From Mycobacterium lentiflavum (GTDB lineage Bacteria; Actinomycetota; Actinomycetes; Mycobacteriales; Mycobacteriaceae): 64,000 nt of DNA. The DNA is taken from the NCBI RefSeq assembly GCF_022374895.2, contig NZ_CP092423.2, forward strand, positions 310,001-374,000, in the 5' to 3' direction. This document shows, in pieces, positions 54,963-63,221 of this stretch. The position numbers and the translations under genes are program-made. A model generated the notes under the pieces. That model worked only from the letters and a program-made list of their open reading frames with translations, made no database searches and was not told where the DNA came from. Numbering within the stretch: position 1 is the first letter of the stretch; every line of letters starts with the position of its first letter.

Positions 54963-55877
54963 ATGCGCTTCACAATCACCCACCCGATGCACAGCCACCC
55001 CTACAACCCCGAGCTGGTCAGTGGGGACGGCATCGGGAAGGTGGCCGCGGCCACCGAGGTGGCCGGCATCCACGGATTCGGCTTCACCGATCACCCGGCG
55101 CCGTCGCAGCGCTGGCTGGAGGCCGGCGGTCACGACGCGCTAGATCCTTTTGTCGCACTGGGTTTCGCGGCGGCCACCACATCGACACTGCGACTGATCC
55201 CCAACATCGTGGTGCTGCCCTATCGAAACCCGTTCGTGGTGGCCAAATCCGGCGCCACTCTCGATCTGCTCTCCGGAGGCCGCTTCACGCTCGCGGTCGG
55301 CGTCGGCTACCTCAAGCGTGAGTTCGCGGCGCTCGGCGTCAGCTACGACGAGCGCGCCGAGCTGTTCGAGGAGTCCCTGCAAGTGATCCGGGCTGTCTGG
55401 AGCGGCGACGACGTCACTTACGAGGGTAAGCATTTCAGCGCCCGCGGCATCACCGCGCACCCCCGCCCGCCGAGCAGCCCGCCGATCTGGATCGGTGGCA
55501 ACACCACGGGGTCTCGTCAGCGGGTAGCGCAGTACGGTGACGGCTGGTGTCCGTTCCCCGCGCCGCCGCAGCTGGCGCAGACCGCCGGCACCGCGGTCAT
55601 CGACTCGCTGGACAAGCTCACCGCCGGCATCGACGATCTGCGGCGCCGCTGCGATGCCGAGGGCAGGGACTGGTCGTCGATCGACATCACCTTCACCAAC
55701 TTCGACGGCGGCAGCATCACCGACGATGACTTCAACGCCGACGCCTACCTCGAGGGCCTGGACAAGCTGGCGAAGCTCGGGGTCACCTGGGTCAGCGTCC
55801 ACCTGCCCGGTGACAGCATTGCGCACGCGCTCGAGACCCTCGATCGGTTTCGCACCCTCGTGATCGACGCGGCGTAA
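54963..55877 (+). CDS. LLM-class F420/flavin-dependent oxidoreductase
   Basis: A 304-residue luciferase-like barrel of the TIGR03619 type: GFGFTDHPAPSQRWLEAGGHDALDPFVALGFAAATT, LIPNIVVLPYRNPFVVAKSGATLDLLSGGRFTLAVGVGYLK and PPIWIGGNTTGSRQRVAQYGDGW. Substrate unknown. It starts 14 bases after the thioesterase stop, and its stop overlaps the next ATG (TAATG), so the three genes are one unit. Confidence 0.85.
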   Translation: MRFTITHPMHSHPYNPELVSGDGIGKVAAATEVAGIHGFGFTDHPAPSQRWLEAGGHDALDPFVALGFAAATTSTLRLIPNIVVLPYRNPFVVAKSGATLDLLSGGRFTLAVGVGYLKREFAALGVSYDERAELFEESLQVIRAVWSGDDVTYEGKHFSARGITAHPRPPSSPPIWIGGNTTGSRQRVAQYGDGWCPFPAPPQLAQTAGTAVIDSLDKLTAGIDDLRRRCDAEGRDWSSIDITFTNFDGGSITDDDFNADAYLEGLDKLAKLGVTWVSVHLPGDSIAHALETLDRFRTLVIDAA

Positions 55878-57058
55878 TGGACTTCTCCTACGTCGACCTC
55901 TCGCCCGAGGACCAGGAATTCCTTGACCACACCCGGGCGTTCATCGCCAAGCACGTCACCGACGAGGTGCTGCGGCTTGATCGCGAGACGGGTGAAAACT
56001 TCAGTGAGCCAGTGCATTTAGCGCTGGGCGAAGAGGGTTATCTGACGTCGGATTTCAAACAGGAGTCCGAGGGGGGATTCGATCCGGTGCGCCGGCGAAT
56101 CTTCCACCTCGAGATCGGCCGTGCCCACACGCCGTGGTTCCACTGGGGGACCACCGCGGTCGTCGCACGTTTGGTCAAACAATTCGGGAAGCCCGAACTC
56201 GTTGAGGCGGTACTGCCGGGCGTGCTGTCCGGCGAGATCCGGCTGTGCCTCGGTTACACCGAACCCGAGGGCGGCTCGGACGTCGCGACCTGCAAGACCC
56301 GAGCCGTGCGGGAAGCGGATGGATCGAGCTGGGTTATCAACGGGTCCAAGATGTTCACCTCGAACGCGCAGAACGCCAAGTACGTCTTCCTGCTCACCAA
56401 CACCGACCCGCAAGCGCAGAAACACAAGAGCCTGACCATGTTTCTGGTGCCGCTGGATTCCGAGGGCATCGAGATCCAGGGCATCCGCACGCTGGACGGC
56501 GACCGCACCAACATCGTGTACTACAGCGACGTGCGGGTCGACGACCTCTACCGGGTCGGCGAGGTCAATGGCGGCTGGACCGTGATGCGGTTCGCCCTGG
56601 ACGCCGAGCACGGCATTACCGAGACCGAAGACCATGGTCTGCAGAATGTTTCGATGATGTCGGAGCACGGTTATCTGATGGCCGAGGCGGCCGACGGAGT
56701 CGCGGCGATCCTATCCCGGCCGGACGCCAACGGGCGGCGCCCGATTGACGACGAGTCGACGAAATACCGGCTCGGGCGCTGTATGGCCCGCATCGAGGCG
56801 GCGCTGTCGACGCCCGGGATCTACGGACGCGTCGCGCTCATCCAGACCATGCGCGACGTCTCACCGGAATTGATGGACCTGCTGGGGGCGGCATCGGCAT
56901 TGCCCACCGACACAACGGGTTCCGCGGACGACGGCGCCGTCGAGTTCATCTTTCGCCACGGCGTGCCCGCCGGGATCTACGGCGGCACCATGGAGGTCTT
57001 CCGCAACATGATCGCCCAGCACGAGCTGAAGCTCGGGCGTCCCAGCTACGGCGGCTAG
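55877..57058 (+). CDS. Acyl-CoA dehydrogenase
   Basis: A 393-residue acyl-CoA dehydrogenase: LGYTEPEGGSDVATCKTRAV (FAD/substrate loop), WVINGSKMFTSNAQNAKYVFLLTN, and C-terminal FIFRHGVPAGIYGGTMEVFRNMIAQHELKLGRPSYGG. It should oxidise an acyl-CoA intermediate to the enoyl-CoA. The insertion between its middle and C-terminal domains and the low similarity of its N-terminus to FadE1/FadE2 suggest a different substrate class. Translationally coupled to the LLM gene. Confidence 0.87.
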   Translation: MDFSYVDLSPEDQEFLDHTRAFIAKHVTDEVLRLDRETGENFSEPVHLALGEEGYLTSDFKQESEGGFDPVRRRIFHLEIGRAHTPWFHWGTTAVVARLVKQFGKPELVEAVLPGVLSGEIRLCLGYTEPEGGSDVATCKTRAVREADGSSWVINGSKMFTSNAQNAKYVFLLTNTDPQAQKHKSLTMFLVPLDSEGIEIQGIRTLDGDRTNIVYYSDVRVDDLYRVGEVNGGWTVMRFALDAEHGITETEDHGLQNVSMMSEHGYLMAEAADGVAAILSRPDANGRRPIDDESTKYRLGRCMARIEAALSTPGIYGRVALIQTMRDVSPELMDLLGAASALPTDTTGSADDGAVEFIFRHGVPAGIYGGTMEVFRNMIAQHELKLGRPSYGG

Positions 57059-57111
57059 CAGCTCTCCTTCAACCCAGTTGCCGCCGTCGCGCACCCTCGG
57101 CGGGGTGCTGT

Positions 57112-57801
57112 TCATGTTCGCGATCGTGGCGGTGGCGAGCTGAGCGGCAATTCGGCAAGCACGTCCGCACGCGTGCTGTCGAAACTGAGAAAACCCTTGA
57201 TGGGCAGGCTTTCCGGCGGCGGATCCGGATAGCTCCACGCGACGTCCTCGACGTCACCCACCGACCAGTACGTCGCGAAGCCCTTGTAGTTGCAGTAGCT
57301 CGTCGTCTCCGAAGGCCGCAGCAGATTGGTATGCACGTGCGCGGGATGGACGTAAAGCCTTGGCTCGAGGGCGGTCTCGAAGACGATCACGGTGTCGTCG
57401 GTATCGACCAGCACGGTGTCCGCGACGCTGACGCGCAGGCGACGTGCGGTGGGCCGGCAGTCGACCCGGTGATACGGATTCGGCGGGTAGTGCACGAGTT
57501 CGCGGCCTTCCTCCAGCCAGGTGTCGACGGCATCCCACGGCACGTGCACGAAACCCGGTGCCTCCGAATCGGGTTCGGCCGGCAGGTTGCCGACGTCATC
57601 GGCCCGGAACAGATAGCTCAGCGGACGGCCCTGCCGGTGCACCAACAGAACCTGCTCGGTGTCGATCACCGGGTGCCCGTCCTTGAACGCCTGTACCCGG
57701 CGCGGGTGTGGCTCGATGTAGATCACGTCACCGGGCAGCGGGGGAGCGAACCGCCCGGCCGGATCGCTGCTGAGCGGACCACGTCCGGCGACCAGACTCA
57801 T
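57112..57801 (-). CDS. DUF427 protein with two domain copies
   Basis: A 229-residue protein with two DUF427-like halves: the first around RVQAFKDGHPVIDTEQVLLVHRQGRPLSYLFRADDV, the second around RLRVSVADTVLVDTDDTVIVFETALEPRLYV with the hallmark TTSYCNYKGFATYW. Function unknown. It starts 10 bases after the HxlR stop and is probably co-transcribed with it. Compare the single-domain protein at 22729. Confidence 0.82.
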   Translation of the reverse strand: MSLVAGRGPLSSDPAGRFAPPLPGDVIYIEPHPRRVQAFKDGHPVIDTEQVLLVHRQGRPLSYLFRADDVGNLPAEPDSEAPGFVHVPWDAVDTWLEEGRELVHYPPNPYHRVDCRPTARRLRVSVADTVLVDTDDTVIVFETALEPRLYVHPAHVHTNLLRPSETTSYCNYKGFATYWSVGDVEDVAWSYPDPPPESLPIKGFLSFDSTRADVLAELPLSSPPPRSRT

Positions 57802-57811
57802 GGTGCCCAGG

Positions 57812-58297
57812 CTAACGCCGGCGTCCGGCGCTGTGGCCGCGTATCTCGATGTCCGTCGACCGCTTCTTCGGGGTGCCGGTGTCGGCGGTCACGCGGACCG
57901 CGAGGGTTTCGCCGGTATCGGCGTCGACGAACGACAGGGGGGCGGGTCCGTCCTGCAGGTAGGCGTCGCCCCACTGCACCAGCGACATGAAGACCGGCAA
58001 CAGATCCTCCCCGGCCTCGGTCAGCCGGTACTCGTCGCGCGCGCGGCTGCCCGGCTCCCGATAGGGCACGCGGGTGACGATCTGCGCGGCCTCGAGCTGC
58101 TTGAGCGCGCGCGACGCCGCCGGCGCCGACGTCGCGGTCCGCGCCACGAAATCCTCGAAGCGTGTCGTGCCGAAGAACAACTCGCGCAGCACCTGGAATG
58201 TGGTTTTGGTGCTGAGTAGGTCGAGCACCTTGGACATCGAGCAGCGATCGTTGATCGACCACTGCTGGCGGTCCTGCAGCCGCTTTTCGAACTCCAC
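57812..58297 (-). CDS. HxlR-family transcriptional regulator
   Basis: A 161-residue winged-helix regulator: SINDRCSMSKVLDLLSTKTTFQVLRELFFGTTRFEDFVARTATSAPAASRALKQLEAAQIVTR contains the conserved Cys near residue 19 used by redox/electrophile-sensing HxlR proteins, and a long C-terminus. It is divergent from an NmrA-type gene, and two strong palindromes lie between them. HxlR/oxidoreductase pairs often sense quinones, aldehydes or other electrophiles. Confidence 0.87.
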   Translation of the reverse strand: MEFEKRLQDRQQWSINDRCSMSKVLDLLSTKTTFQVLRELFFGTTRFEDFVARTATSAPAASRALKQLEAAQIVTRVPYREPGSRARDEYRLTEAGEDLLPVFMSLVQWGDAYLQDGPAPLSFVDADTGETLAVRVTADTGTPKKRSTDIEIRGHSAGRRR

Positions 58298-58309
58298 CTG
58301 GATCTCCCG

Positions 58310-58372
58310 TGAATAACGCTTGCGTTAGTCAGCGTACCGTGCTTTGATCTGAATAACGATATCATTAGTCAG
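58310..58372. promoter_or_regulatory. Twin HxlR operators, TGAATAACG-N6-TTAGTCAG
   Basis: Two 23-base copies at 58310-58332 and 58350-58372, 40 bp apart, differ only in the central N6. Each is itself a near palindrome (TGA-A/C-TAA arms). They lie between the divergent starts of hxlR (58297) and the NmrA gene (58398), the usual place for an HxlR operator. Confidence 0.7.
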
Positions 58373-58397
58373 AAGTATTGATCAATGAGGAGGCAAG

Positions 58398-59318
58398 ATG
58401 TCGACCGAGAAGCTGTTTCTGATCACCGGGCCAACCGGCAACACCGGGGCGCCCACCGTCGGGATTCTGCGTGCAGCCGGCCACCGGGTCCGCGCGTTCG
58501 TGCACCGCATCGACCGTCGCTCCGACGCGCTGACCGCCCTGGGTGCCGAGGTCGTCGAAGGCGATCTGCTCGATTTCCGTGCCGTCAGCTCCGCCATGAC
58601 CGGTGTGGACGCCGCCTACTTCTGCTACCCGATCGCACCGGGCACGCTGCTGCCGGCCACCGCGATCTTCGCCCAGGCTGCCAGCGAGGCCGGTGTTGAC
58701 GCCGTGGTCAACATGTCGCAGATCTCCGCCCGCCGGGAAGCGAAAAGTAATGCAGCCCAGCAACATTGGATTGCTGAGCGGCTGCTGGACCGCGCCGCGT
58801 TCAAAACCACCCAGCTGCGCCCGACCTTCTTCGCAGAGTGGTTGAAATGGCAATGGCAGCGCGATGACAACGAGGGCGTACTGCGGCTGCCGTTCGGCCA
58901 CGGCCGCCACGCGCCCATCTCCGGTGTCGACCAGGCCCGGGTGATTGCCGCCATCCTGCAGCACCCCGCGCCGCACGACCGCCAGATCTACCCGCTGGTC
59001 GGCGCCCACGAGCTGGATCACTACGGCATCGCCGACGAGATCGCCGACACGCTGGGGTTGCCGGTCCGCTACGAGCCGGTCTCAATCCCCGCCTTCGCGG
59101 CCGGTCTGTCCGCCGCCGGCTTCCCGGAGTTCTTCGTGCAGCACATCAGCAGCGTCGCTCAGGACTACCAGGACGGCATCTTCTCCGGCGAGAACAACCT
59201 GGTCGAGGTGATCGGCGGGCACCAGCCGATGACCGTGGCCGACTTCGTCAACGCGAACCGTACCGAGTTCGATCGCGACGGACGTTTCGTGCGGCGGGGG
59301 CAGCTCAAGGCGAGCTGA
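58398..59318 (+). CDS. NmrA-family NAD(P)-binding protein
   Basis: A 306-residue atypical SDR/NmrA protein. The nucleotide loop is LITGPTGNTGAPTVGIL (GxxGxxG near residues 11-17), with GAEVVEGDLLD and VVNMSQISARREAKSN. The catalytic Tyr/Lys pair of classical SDRs is not evident. Such proteins are redox sensors or NAD(P)H:quinone-type reductases. GAGGAGGCAAG precedes the ATG. It is controlled with the divergent HxlR gene and followed by a CoA-transferase after 59 bases. Confidence 0.87.
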   Translation: MSTEKLFLITGPTGNTGAPTVGILRAAGHRVRAFVHRIDRRSDALTALGAEVVEGDLLDFRAVSSAMTGVDAAYFCYPIAPGTLLPATAIFAQAASEAGVDAVVNMSQISARREAKSNAAQQHWIAERLLDRAAFKTTQLRPTFFAEWLKWQWQRDDNEGVLRLPFGHGRHAPISGVDQARVIAAILQHPAPHDRQIYPLVGAHELDHYGIADEIADTLGLPVRYEPVSIPAFAAGLSAAGFPEFFVQHISSVAQDYQDGIFSGENNLVEVIGGHQPMTVADFVNANRTEFDRDGRFVRRGQLKAS

Positions 59319-59377
59319 TGGCCCGCGACCGGGGGCATGTGTGCGGTTCGGTTGAGCCACGGAGTAGGAACTTGGCC

Positions 59378-60547
59378 ATGGCAGGACCGGTGGAAGGCCT
59401 CAAAGTCGTCGAGCTCGGAGTATGGGTGGCCGGGCCGGCCGCCAGCGCCATCCTGGCGGACTGGGGCGCCGACGTCATCAAGATCGAGCCGCCGGCCGGC
59501 GATCCGGGCCGCATGTTCGGCCGGATGCTGGGCTGCGACCTCGGGGTCAACCCGCCGTTCGAGCTGGACAACCGTTCCAAGCGCAGCATCGTCTTGGACC
59601 TGACCACCGACGACGGCCGCGACATCGCCTTCGAATTGCTGGCCGACGCAGACGTTTTCGTCACCAACGTCCGCCCGGGCGCGTTGCAACGCCTCGGCTT
59701 CGACTTCGAGTCGCTATCCGCCCGCTACCCGCGGCTGGTCTACGGCCTGATCACCGGCTACGGCCAGACCGGGCCCGACGCCGACCGGGCCGCCTACGAC
59801 GTGGCCGCGTTCTGGTCGCGCGCCGGGGTGGCGCACCTGCTGACGCGGCCCGGCCAGACACCGCCGTTCCAGCGCGGCGGCATGGGTGACCACTCCGCCG
59901 GCATGACCCTGGCCGCGGCGATCTGCGCGGCGCTGTTGGCCCGCGAGCGTACCGGGAGCGGTCAGCTGGTGAGCACCTCGCTGTACCGGCAGGGCGCCTA
60001 CACCGTGAGCTTCGACCTCAACACCTATCTGTTGACCGGTCAGCCGATCGCGATCGGCCAGCGCGAAACGATGGGCAACCCGTGTATGAACAATTACGCC
60101 GCCGGTGACGGGCGGCGCTTCTGGATCGTCGGCCTCGAAGGCGACCGTCACTGGCCGCCGCTGTGCCGCGTCGTCGGGCACCCCGAATGGGTCGACGACC
60201 CGCGCTACCGCGACGCCGCCGCCCGCTTCGCCAACGGCCCGGAGCTGATCGCGGAGTTGGACGAAATCTTCGCCACCCGCTCGCTGGACGAATGGGCGCC
60301 GGCCTTTGCCGAAGAACCCGACTTCTTCTGGTCGCCGATCAATTCGCTCGAAGACGTGGTGGCCGATGAGCAGTTCCATAGCGCCGGCGGCATCGTCGAC
60401 GTCCCCGACGGCGAATCCAGCGTCGCGATGGTGGCCACCCCGGCGGATTTCCACGGAACACCGTGGGCGCCGCGCTCCCCGGCCCCGCAACTGGGGCAGC
60501 ATACCGACGAAATCCTGGCCGAGCTGAAGGCCCGCCGGCACTCCTGA
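59378..60547 (+). CDS. CaiB/BaiF-family CoA-transferase
   Basis: From the ATG at 59378 (AGGAAC upstream) the product is 389 aa. Class III CoA-transferase features: VELGVWVAGPAASAILADWGADVIKIEPP at the N-terminus, RSIVLDLTTDDGRDIAFELLADADVF, and the catalytic Asp141 in AAYDVAAFWSRAG. It would activate a carboxylic acid to its CoA thioester by transfer from another acyl-CoA, a natural partner of the acyl-CoA dehydrogenase and thioesterases. It follows the NmrA gene. Confidence 0.9.
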   Translation: MAGPVEGLKVVELGVWVAGPAASAILADWGADVIKIEPPAGDPGRMFGRMLGCDLGVNPPFELDNRSKRSIVLDLTTDDGRDIAFELLADADVFVTNVRPGALQRLGFDFESLSARYPRLVYGLITGYGQTGPDADRAAYDVAAFWSRAGVAHLLTRPGQTPPFQRGGMGDHSAGMTLAAAICAALLARERTGSGQLVSTSLYRQGAYTVSFDLNTYLLTGQPIAIGQRETMGNPCMNNYAAGDGRRFWIVGLEGDRHWPPLCRVVGHPEWVDDPRYRDAAARFANGPELIAELDEIFATRSLDEWAPAFAEEPDFFWSPINSLEDVVADEQFHSAGGIVDVPDGESSVAMVATPADFHGTPWAPRSPAPQLGQHTDEILAELKARRHS

Positions 60548-60562
60548 TCGCGCGCAAGGAAC

Positions 60563-60590
60563 TTTACAAATTTCGGCAGAAGTGTCACGC
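60563..60590. promoter_or_regulatory. Box C of the three-copy 28-bp element
   Basis: TTTACAAA-N8-GAAGTGTCACGC, 15 bases after the CoA-transferase stop and about 120 bases before the next start. It shares 12 of 12 right-half bases except one with boxes A and B, and all eight of the left half. Confidence 0.65.
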
Positions 60591-60708
60591 TGTGGCATGA
60601 GTCGCGTCACCCCTGCGTGAGGCGGCGTCAGCCTTTGGGAAGCCCATGACAAGCGCTGCAGCTGCCTTGGAGCGAACGCACTCCGCGGCGTGGCGGTGAG
60701 GAACGGAT

Positions 60709-61293
60709 TTGATGGTCACTCCGATGTTCGACATCAGCCAGAGCAGACGCCTCAGTGCTGAACGGTCTGCCCGCGGCGATGGTGAGTGTCTGCGGTATCG
60801 ACTGGACGTGGTGGCCGCCAGCGCCGTCGACGTCGTGCACTCGGCCGGCGGGTGGCTCTATGACCGGGTGATGGCCGGCTGGCAGGTGACCGTGCTGCTG
60901 CCGGGCGGCTGCGACACCCGCCCGCTGCGCATCCTCGGGGTGGCGGTCGTGGACACCGAACCGGACAACGTCGCGACCGCGATGGGCTCGACGAGTCACA
61001 CGCTGGCCGTCAGCGCCGAGGCGTTCACCGCGGACGCCCGCGTGCGCGACAAGGTACTGACGTCGCTCGACGACCGGCTGACCGAGGTCGCGCTGTGGGG
61101 TGAGGGATGGCCGTTGGGTGTGAACCGCGGCATGACCCGAGCCCAGCACGTGCTGTCCGCCGCGGCGCGCAAGTTCAAGGGTTACGCCCTTGCGGCAGCG
61201 GGGATCCCGTCCGCGCTCGTCGAACCGACCGAGGCATTGCTGTGTGAGGCGAGTTATTCGCGCGTCGATTCAGAGCTGGTCCGGCTCGACTGA
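60709..61293 (+). CDS. Hypothetical protein, first gene of the P450 operon
   Basis: A 194-codon ORF; starts at TTG 60709 or ATG 60712 behind GGTGAGGAACGG. It reads RYRLDVVAASAVDVVHSAGGWLYDRVMAGWQVTVLLPGGCDTRPLRILG, then a helical C-terminus. I do not recognise a domain. Its stop overlaps the next ATG (TGATG), and it is followed by the NIPSNAP-like, P450 and dehydrogenase genes in one coupled series. The CoA-transferase, 161 bases upstream, is a separate unit if box C drives this one. Confidence 0.65.
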   Translation: MMVTPMFDISQSRRLSAERSARGDGECLRYRLDVVAASAVDVVHSAGGWLYDRVMAGWQVTVLLPGGCDTRPLRILGVAVVDTEPDNVATAMGSTSHTLAVSAEAFTADARVRDKVLTSLDDRLTEVALWGEGWPLGVNRGMTRAQHVLSAAARKFKGYALAAAGIPSALVEPTEALLCEASYSRVDSELVRLD

Positions 61294-61997
61294 TGAAGAA
61301 GTATCACGGCCACACCCTGCTATACCTGCACGAGACGATTTCGCTGGGATCAGGGTTAAGCGACCGCTTCACCGAGGTTTTCACCGATAACTACCAGCCG
61401 ATGATGGACGCGCTGGGCGCCCGGCTGTTCGCGATGTGGGAAACGACGCCGTACAACGGTCACTGGCCGCAGGCCACCGTCATCTGGGAGATCGACGGGT
61501 TCTCCGATTACGCGAAGATCGGAGCCGCCCAGGCCCGCGGCGGCAGCCACGAGGCCGCGGCCGGCAAGTGGTCGGCGTTCCTGTCCGAGATCGGCGCCTC
61601 GGGCGAGGGGCGGATCATGTACCCCGGGCCGAGCAATAAAACTCTGGCCCAGCTGCGCGAGGCCAAATTCAGTGCGCCGCTGGTGATTCAGGAGATCATG
61701 CAAACCAAGCCGGGGCGCCAAGACGACTACATTCGCGAGTTGGAACGGCTTTACGTCCCGTGGTCGGAGCGCACCGGCAAGCGTTGGCTGGGATCGTTCA
61801 CCACCACGTTCCGGTTCAACGAGGTCATCCACTATTGGGCGCTGGATGGCGGCTGGGAATGCTTCGCCAATCACTACCCCTCGTGGAAGGACAGCCCGCC
61901 CGCCGAGATCGTCACCTGGATGAGCGTGGCACCGGCACTGCGCGACGGTTGGGAAGACTCGATTCTGCAGGCCCTACCGCCCTCCCCGCTGCAGTGA
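61293..61997 (+). CDS. Conserved hypothetical, possibly two dimeric alpha/beta-barrel repeats (NIPSNAP-like)
   Basis: A 234-residue protein with no catalytic motif I recognise. Two halves of similar pattern are suggested: YLHETISLGSGLSDRFTEVFTDNYQPMMDALGARLFAMWET and QEIMQTKPGRQDDYIRELERLYVPWSERTGKRWLGSFTTTFRFNE, each followed by an aromatic-rich strand. This resembles NIPSNAP or ferredoxin-like dimeric barrels. It overlaps its neighbours by a few bases on both sides (TGATG, GTGA), so it is made with the P450 and may bind the substrate or assist it. Confidence 0.6.
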   Translation: MKKYHGHTLLYLHETISLGSGLSDRFTEVFTDNYQPMMDALGARLFAMWETTPYNGHWPQATVIWEIDGFSDYAKIGAAQARGGSHEAAAGKWSAFLSEIGASGEGRIMYPGPSNKTLAQLREAKFSAPLVIQEIMQTKPGRQDDYIRELERLYVPWSERTGKRWLGSFTTTFRFNEVIHYWALDGGWECFANHYPSWKDSPPAEIVTWMSVAPALRDGWEDSILQALPPSPLQ

Positions 61998-63220
61998 CCA
62001 CCCCCACCTCCGACTTCGCGTACGACCCCTTCGACGCGGATGTCATGGCAAACCCGTTGCCGTACTATCGAACTCTGCGCGATCACTACCCGGTCTACTA
62101 CATGCCGCAATGGGATACCTACGCGCTGTCCCGCTTCGAGGACATCTGGCAGGTTCTCGAAGTCAACGACGGAACCTTCGTGGCGTCGGAAGGGACCCTG
62201 CCCCCGGCGACCGTGCTGGCCCAGCACAACAGTGGGCCGGTCGAGGATCCGCCATTGCATCCCTTGCCATTTCACGCCGTGTTCGACACCGATCTGTACG
62301 GCGAGATCCGTCGTTCCCACTCGGCACCGCTGCGGCCGCGGTCGGTCGCCGGGCTGGAGGCCAGGATCCGCGAGCTGGCCAACGAGCGCCTCGACCTGCT
62401 GTTGCCGCAGGGGTCCTTCGATCTGACCCAGGACTACGGCGGCATCGTGGCCGCCTCGATGGTGTGCGACTTGCTGGGCATATCAACCGAACTCGCGCCG
62501 CAGGTGTTGGCTGCGGTCAATGCCGGAAGCCTCGCGGCACCCGGTGAGGGCGTCGACACCGCGCAGGCTCGCCCCAATTACCTCGAATACCTGATCCCCG
62601 TGGTGCAGCGGCGCCGGGCCGATCAATCGGGCGCCCCGCTTCCGGTGGTCGACGGACTACTGGGTTACCGGCTACCCGACGGCAGCGCCTTGTCCGACGT
62701 CGAAACGGCCACGCAGATGTTGTGCATCTTCATCGGCGGCACCGAAACCGTGCCCAAGATCGTCGCGCACGGGCTGTGGGAGCTCAGCCGGCGGCCCGAC
62801 CAGCTTGCTGCCGTGCGTGCCGATCCGGCCAACACCGTGCCGGTGGCCCGTGAGGAGATGCTGCGGTACTGCGCGCCCGCCCAGTGGTTCGCCCGAACGG
62901 CGCGGCGGCCCTTCACGATTCACGGTCAGACCATCGAGCCCGGCCAGCGGGTGATCACGCTGCTTGCCTCCGCCAATCGCGACGAGCGCGAGTACCCCGA
63001 CCCCGACGACTTCATCTGGGATCGGCCCATCGCCCGGTCCCTGGTCTTCGGCCGCGGCCAGCACTTCTGCATCGGCTATCACCTGGCCAGGCTGGAAGTG
63101 GCTGTGCTCGTTCAGGAATGGCTGCGCCGGGTGCCCGACTTCGAGATCAAGGGCCAACACGCCACCCGCCTGCCGTCCAGCTTCCAGTGGGGATGGAACC
63201 AGATCCCGGTGGAGGTCTGA
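61994..63220 (+). CDS. Cytochrome P450 of the catabolic cluster
   Basis: A 408-residue P450 from the GTG overlapping the previous stop. I-helix FIGGTETVPKI, ExxR in REEMLRYCAP (Glu/Arg), and the heme loop FGRGQHFCIGYHLARLE with Cys359. It hydroxylates an unknown hydrophobic substrate; the I-helix has Gly-Gly-Thr-Glu-Thr in place of the usual AGxET. No ferredoxin gene is visible in the window. The next gene, a zinc-type dehydrogenase, could oxidise its alcohol product. Confidence 0.9.
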   Translation: MTTPTSDFAYDPFDADVMANPLPYYRTLRDHYPVYYMPQWDTYALSRFEDIWQVLEVNDGTFVASEGTLPPATVLAQHNSGPVEDPPLHPLPFHAVFDTDLYGEIRRSHSAPLRPRSVAGLEARIRELANERLDLLLPQGSFDLTQDYGGIVAASMVCDLLGISTELAPQVLAAVNAGSLAAPGEGVDTAQARPNYLEYLIPVVQRRRADQSGAPLPVVDGLLGYRLPDGSALSDVETATQMLCIFIGGTETVPKIVAHGLWELSRRPDQLAAVRADPANTVPVAREEMLRYCAPAQWFARTARRPFTIHGQTIEPGQRVITLLASANRDEREYPDPDDFIWDRPIARSLVFGRGQHFCIGYHLARLEVAVLVQEWLRRVPDFEIKGQHATRLPSSFQWGWNQIPVEV

Positions 63221-63221
63221 C

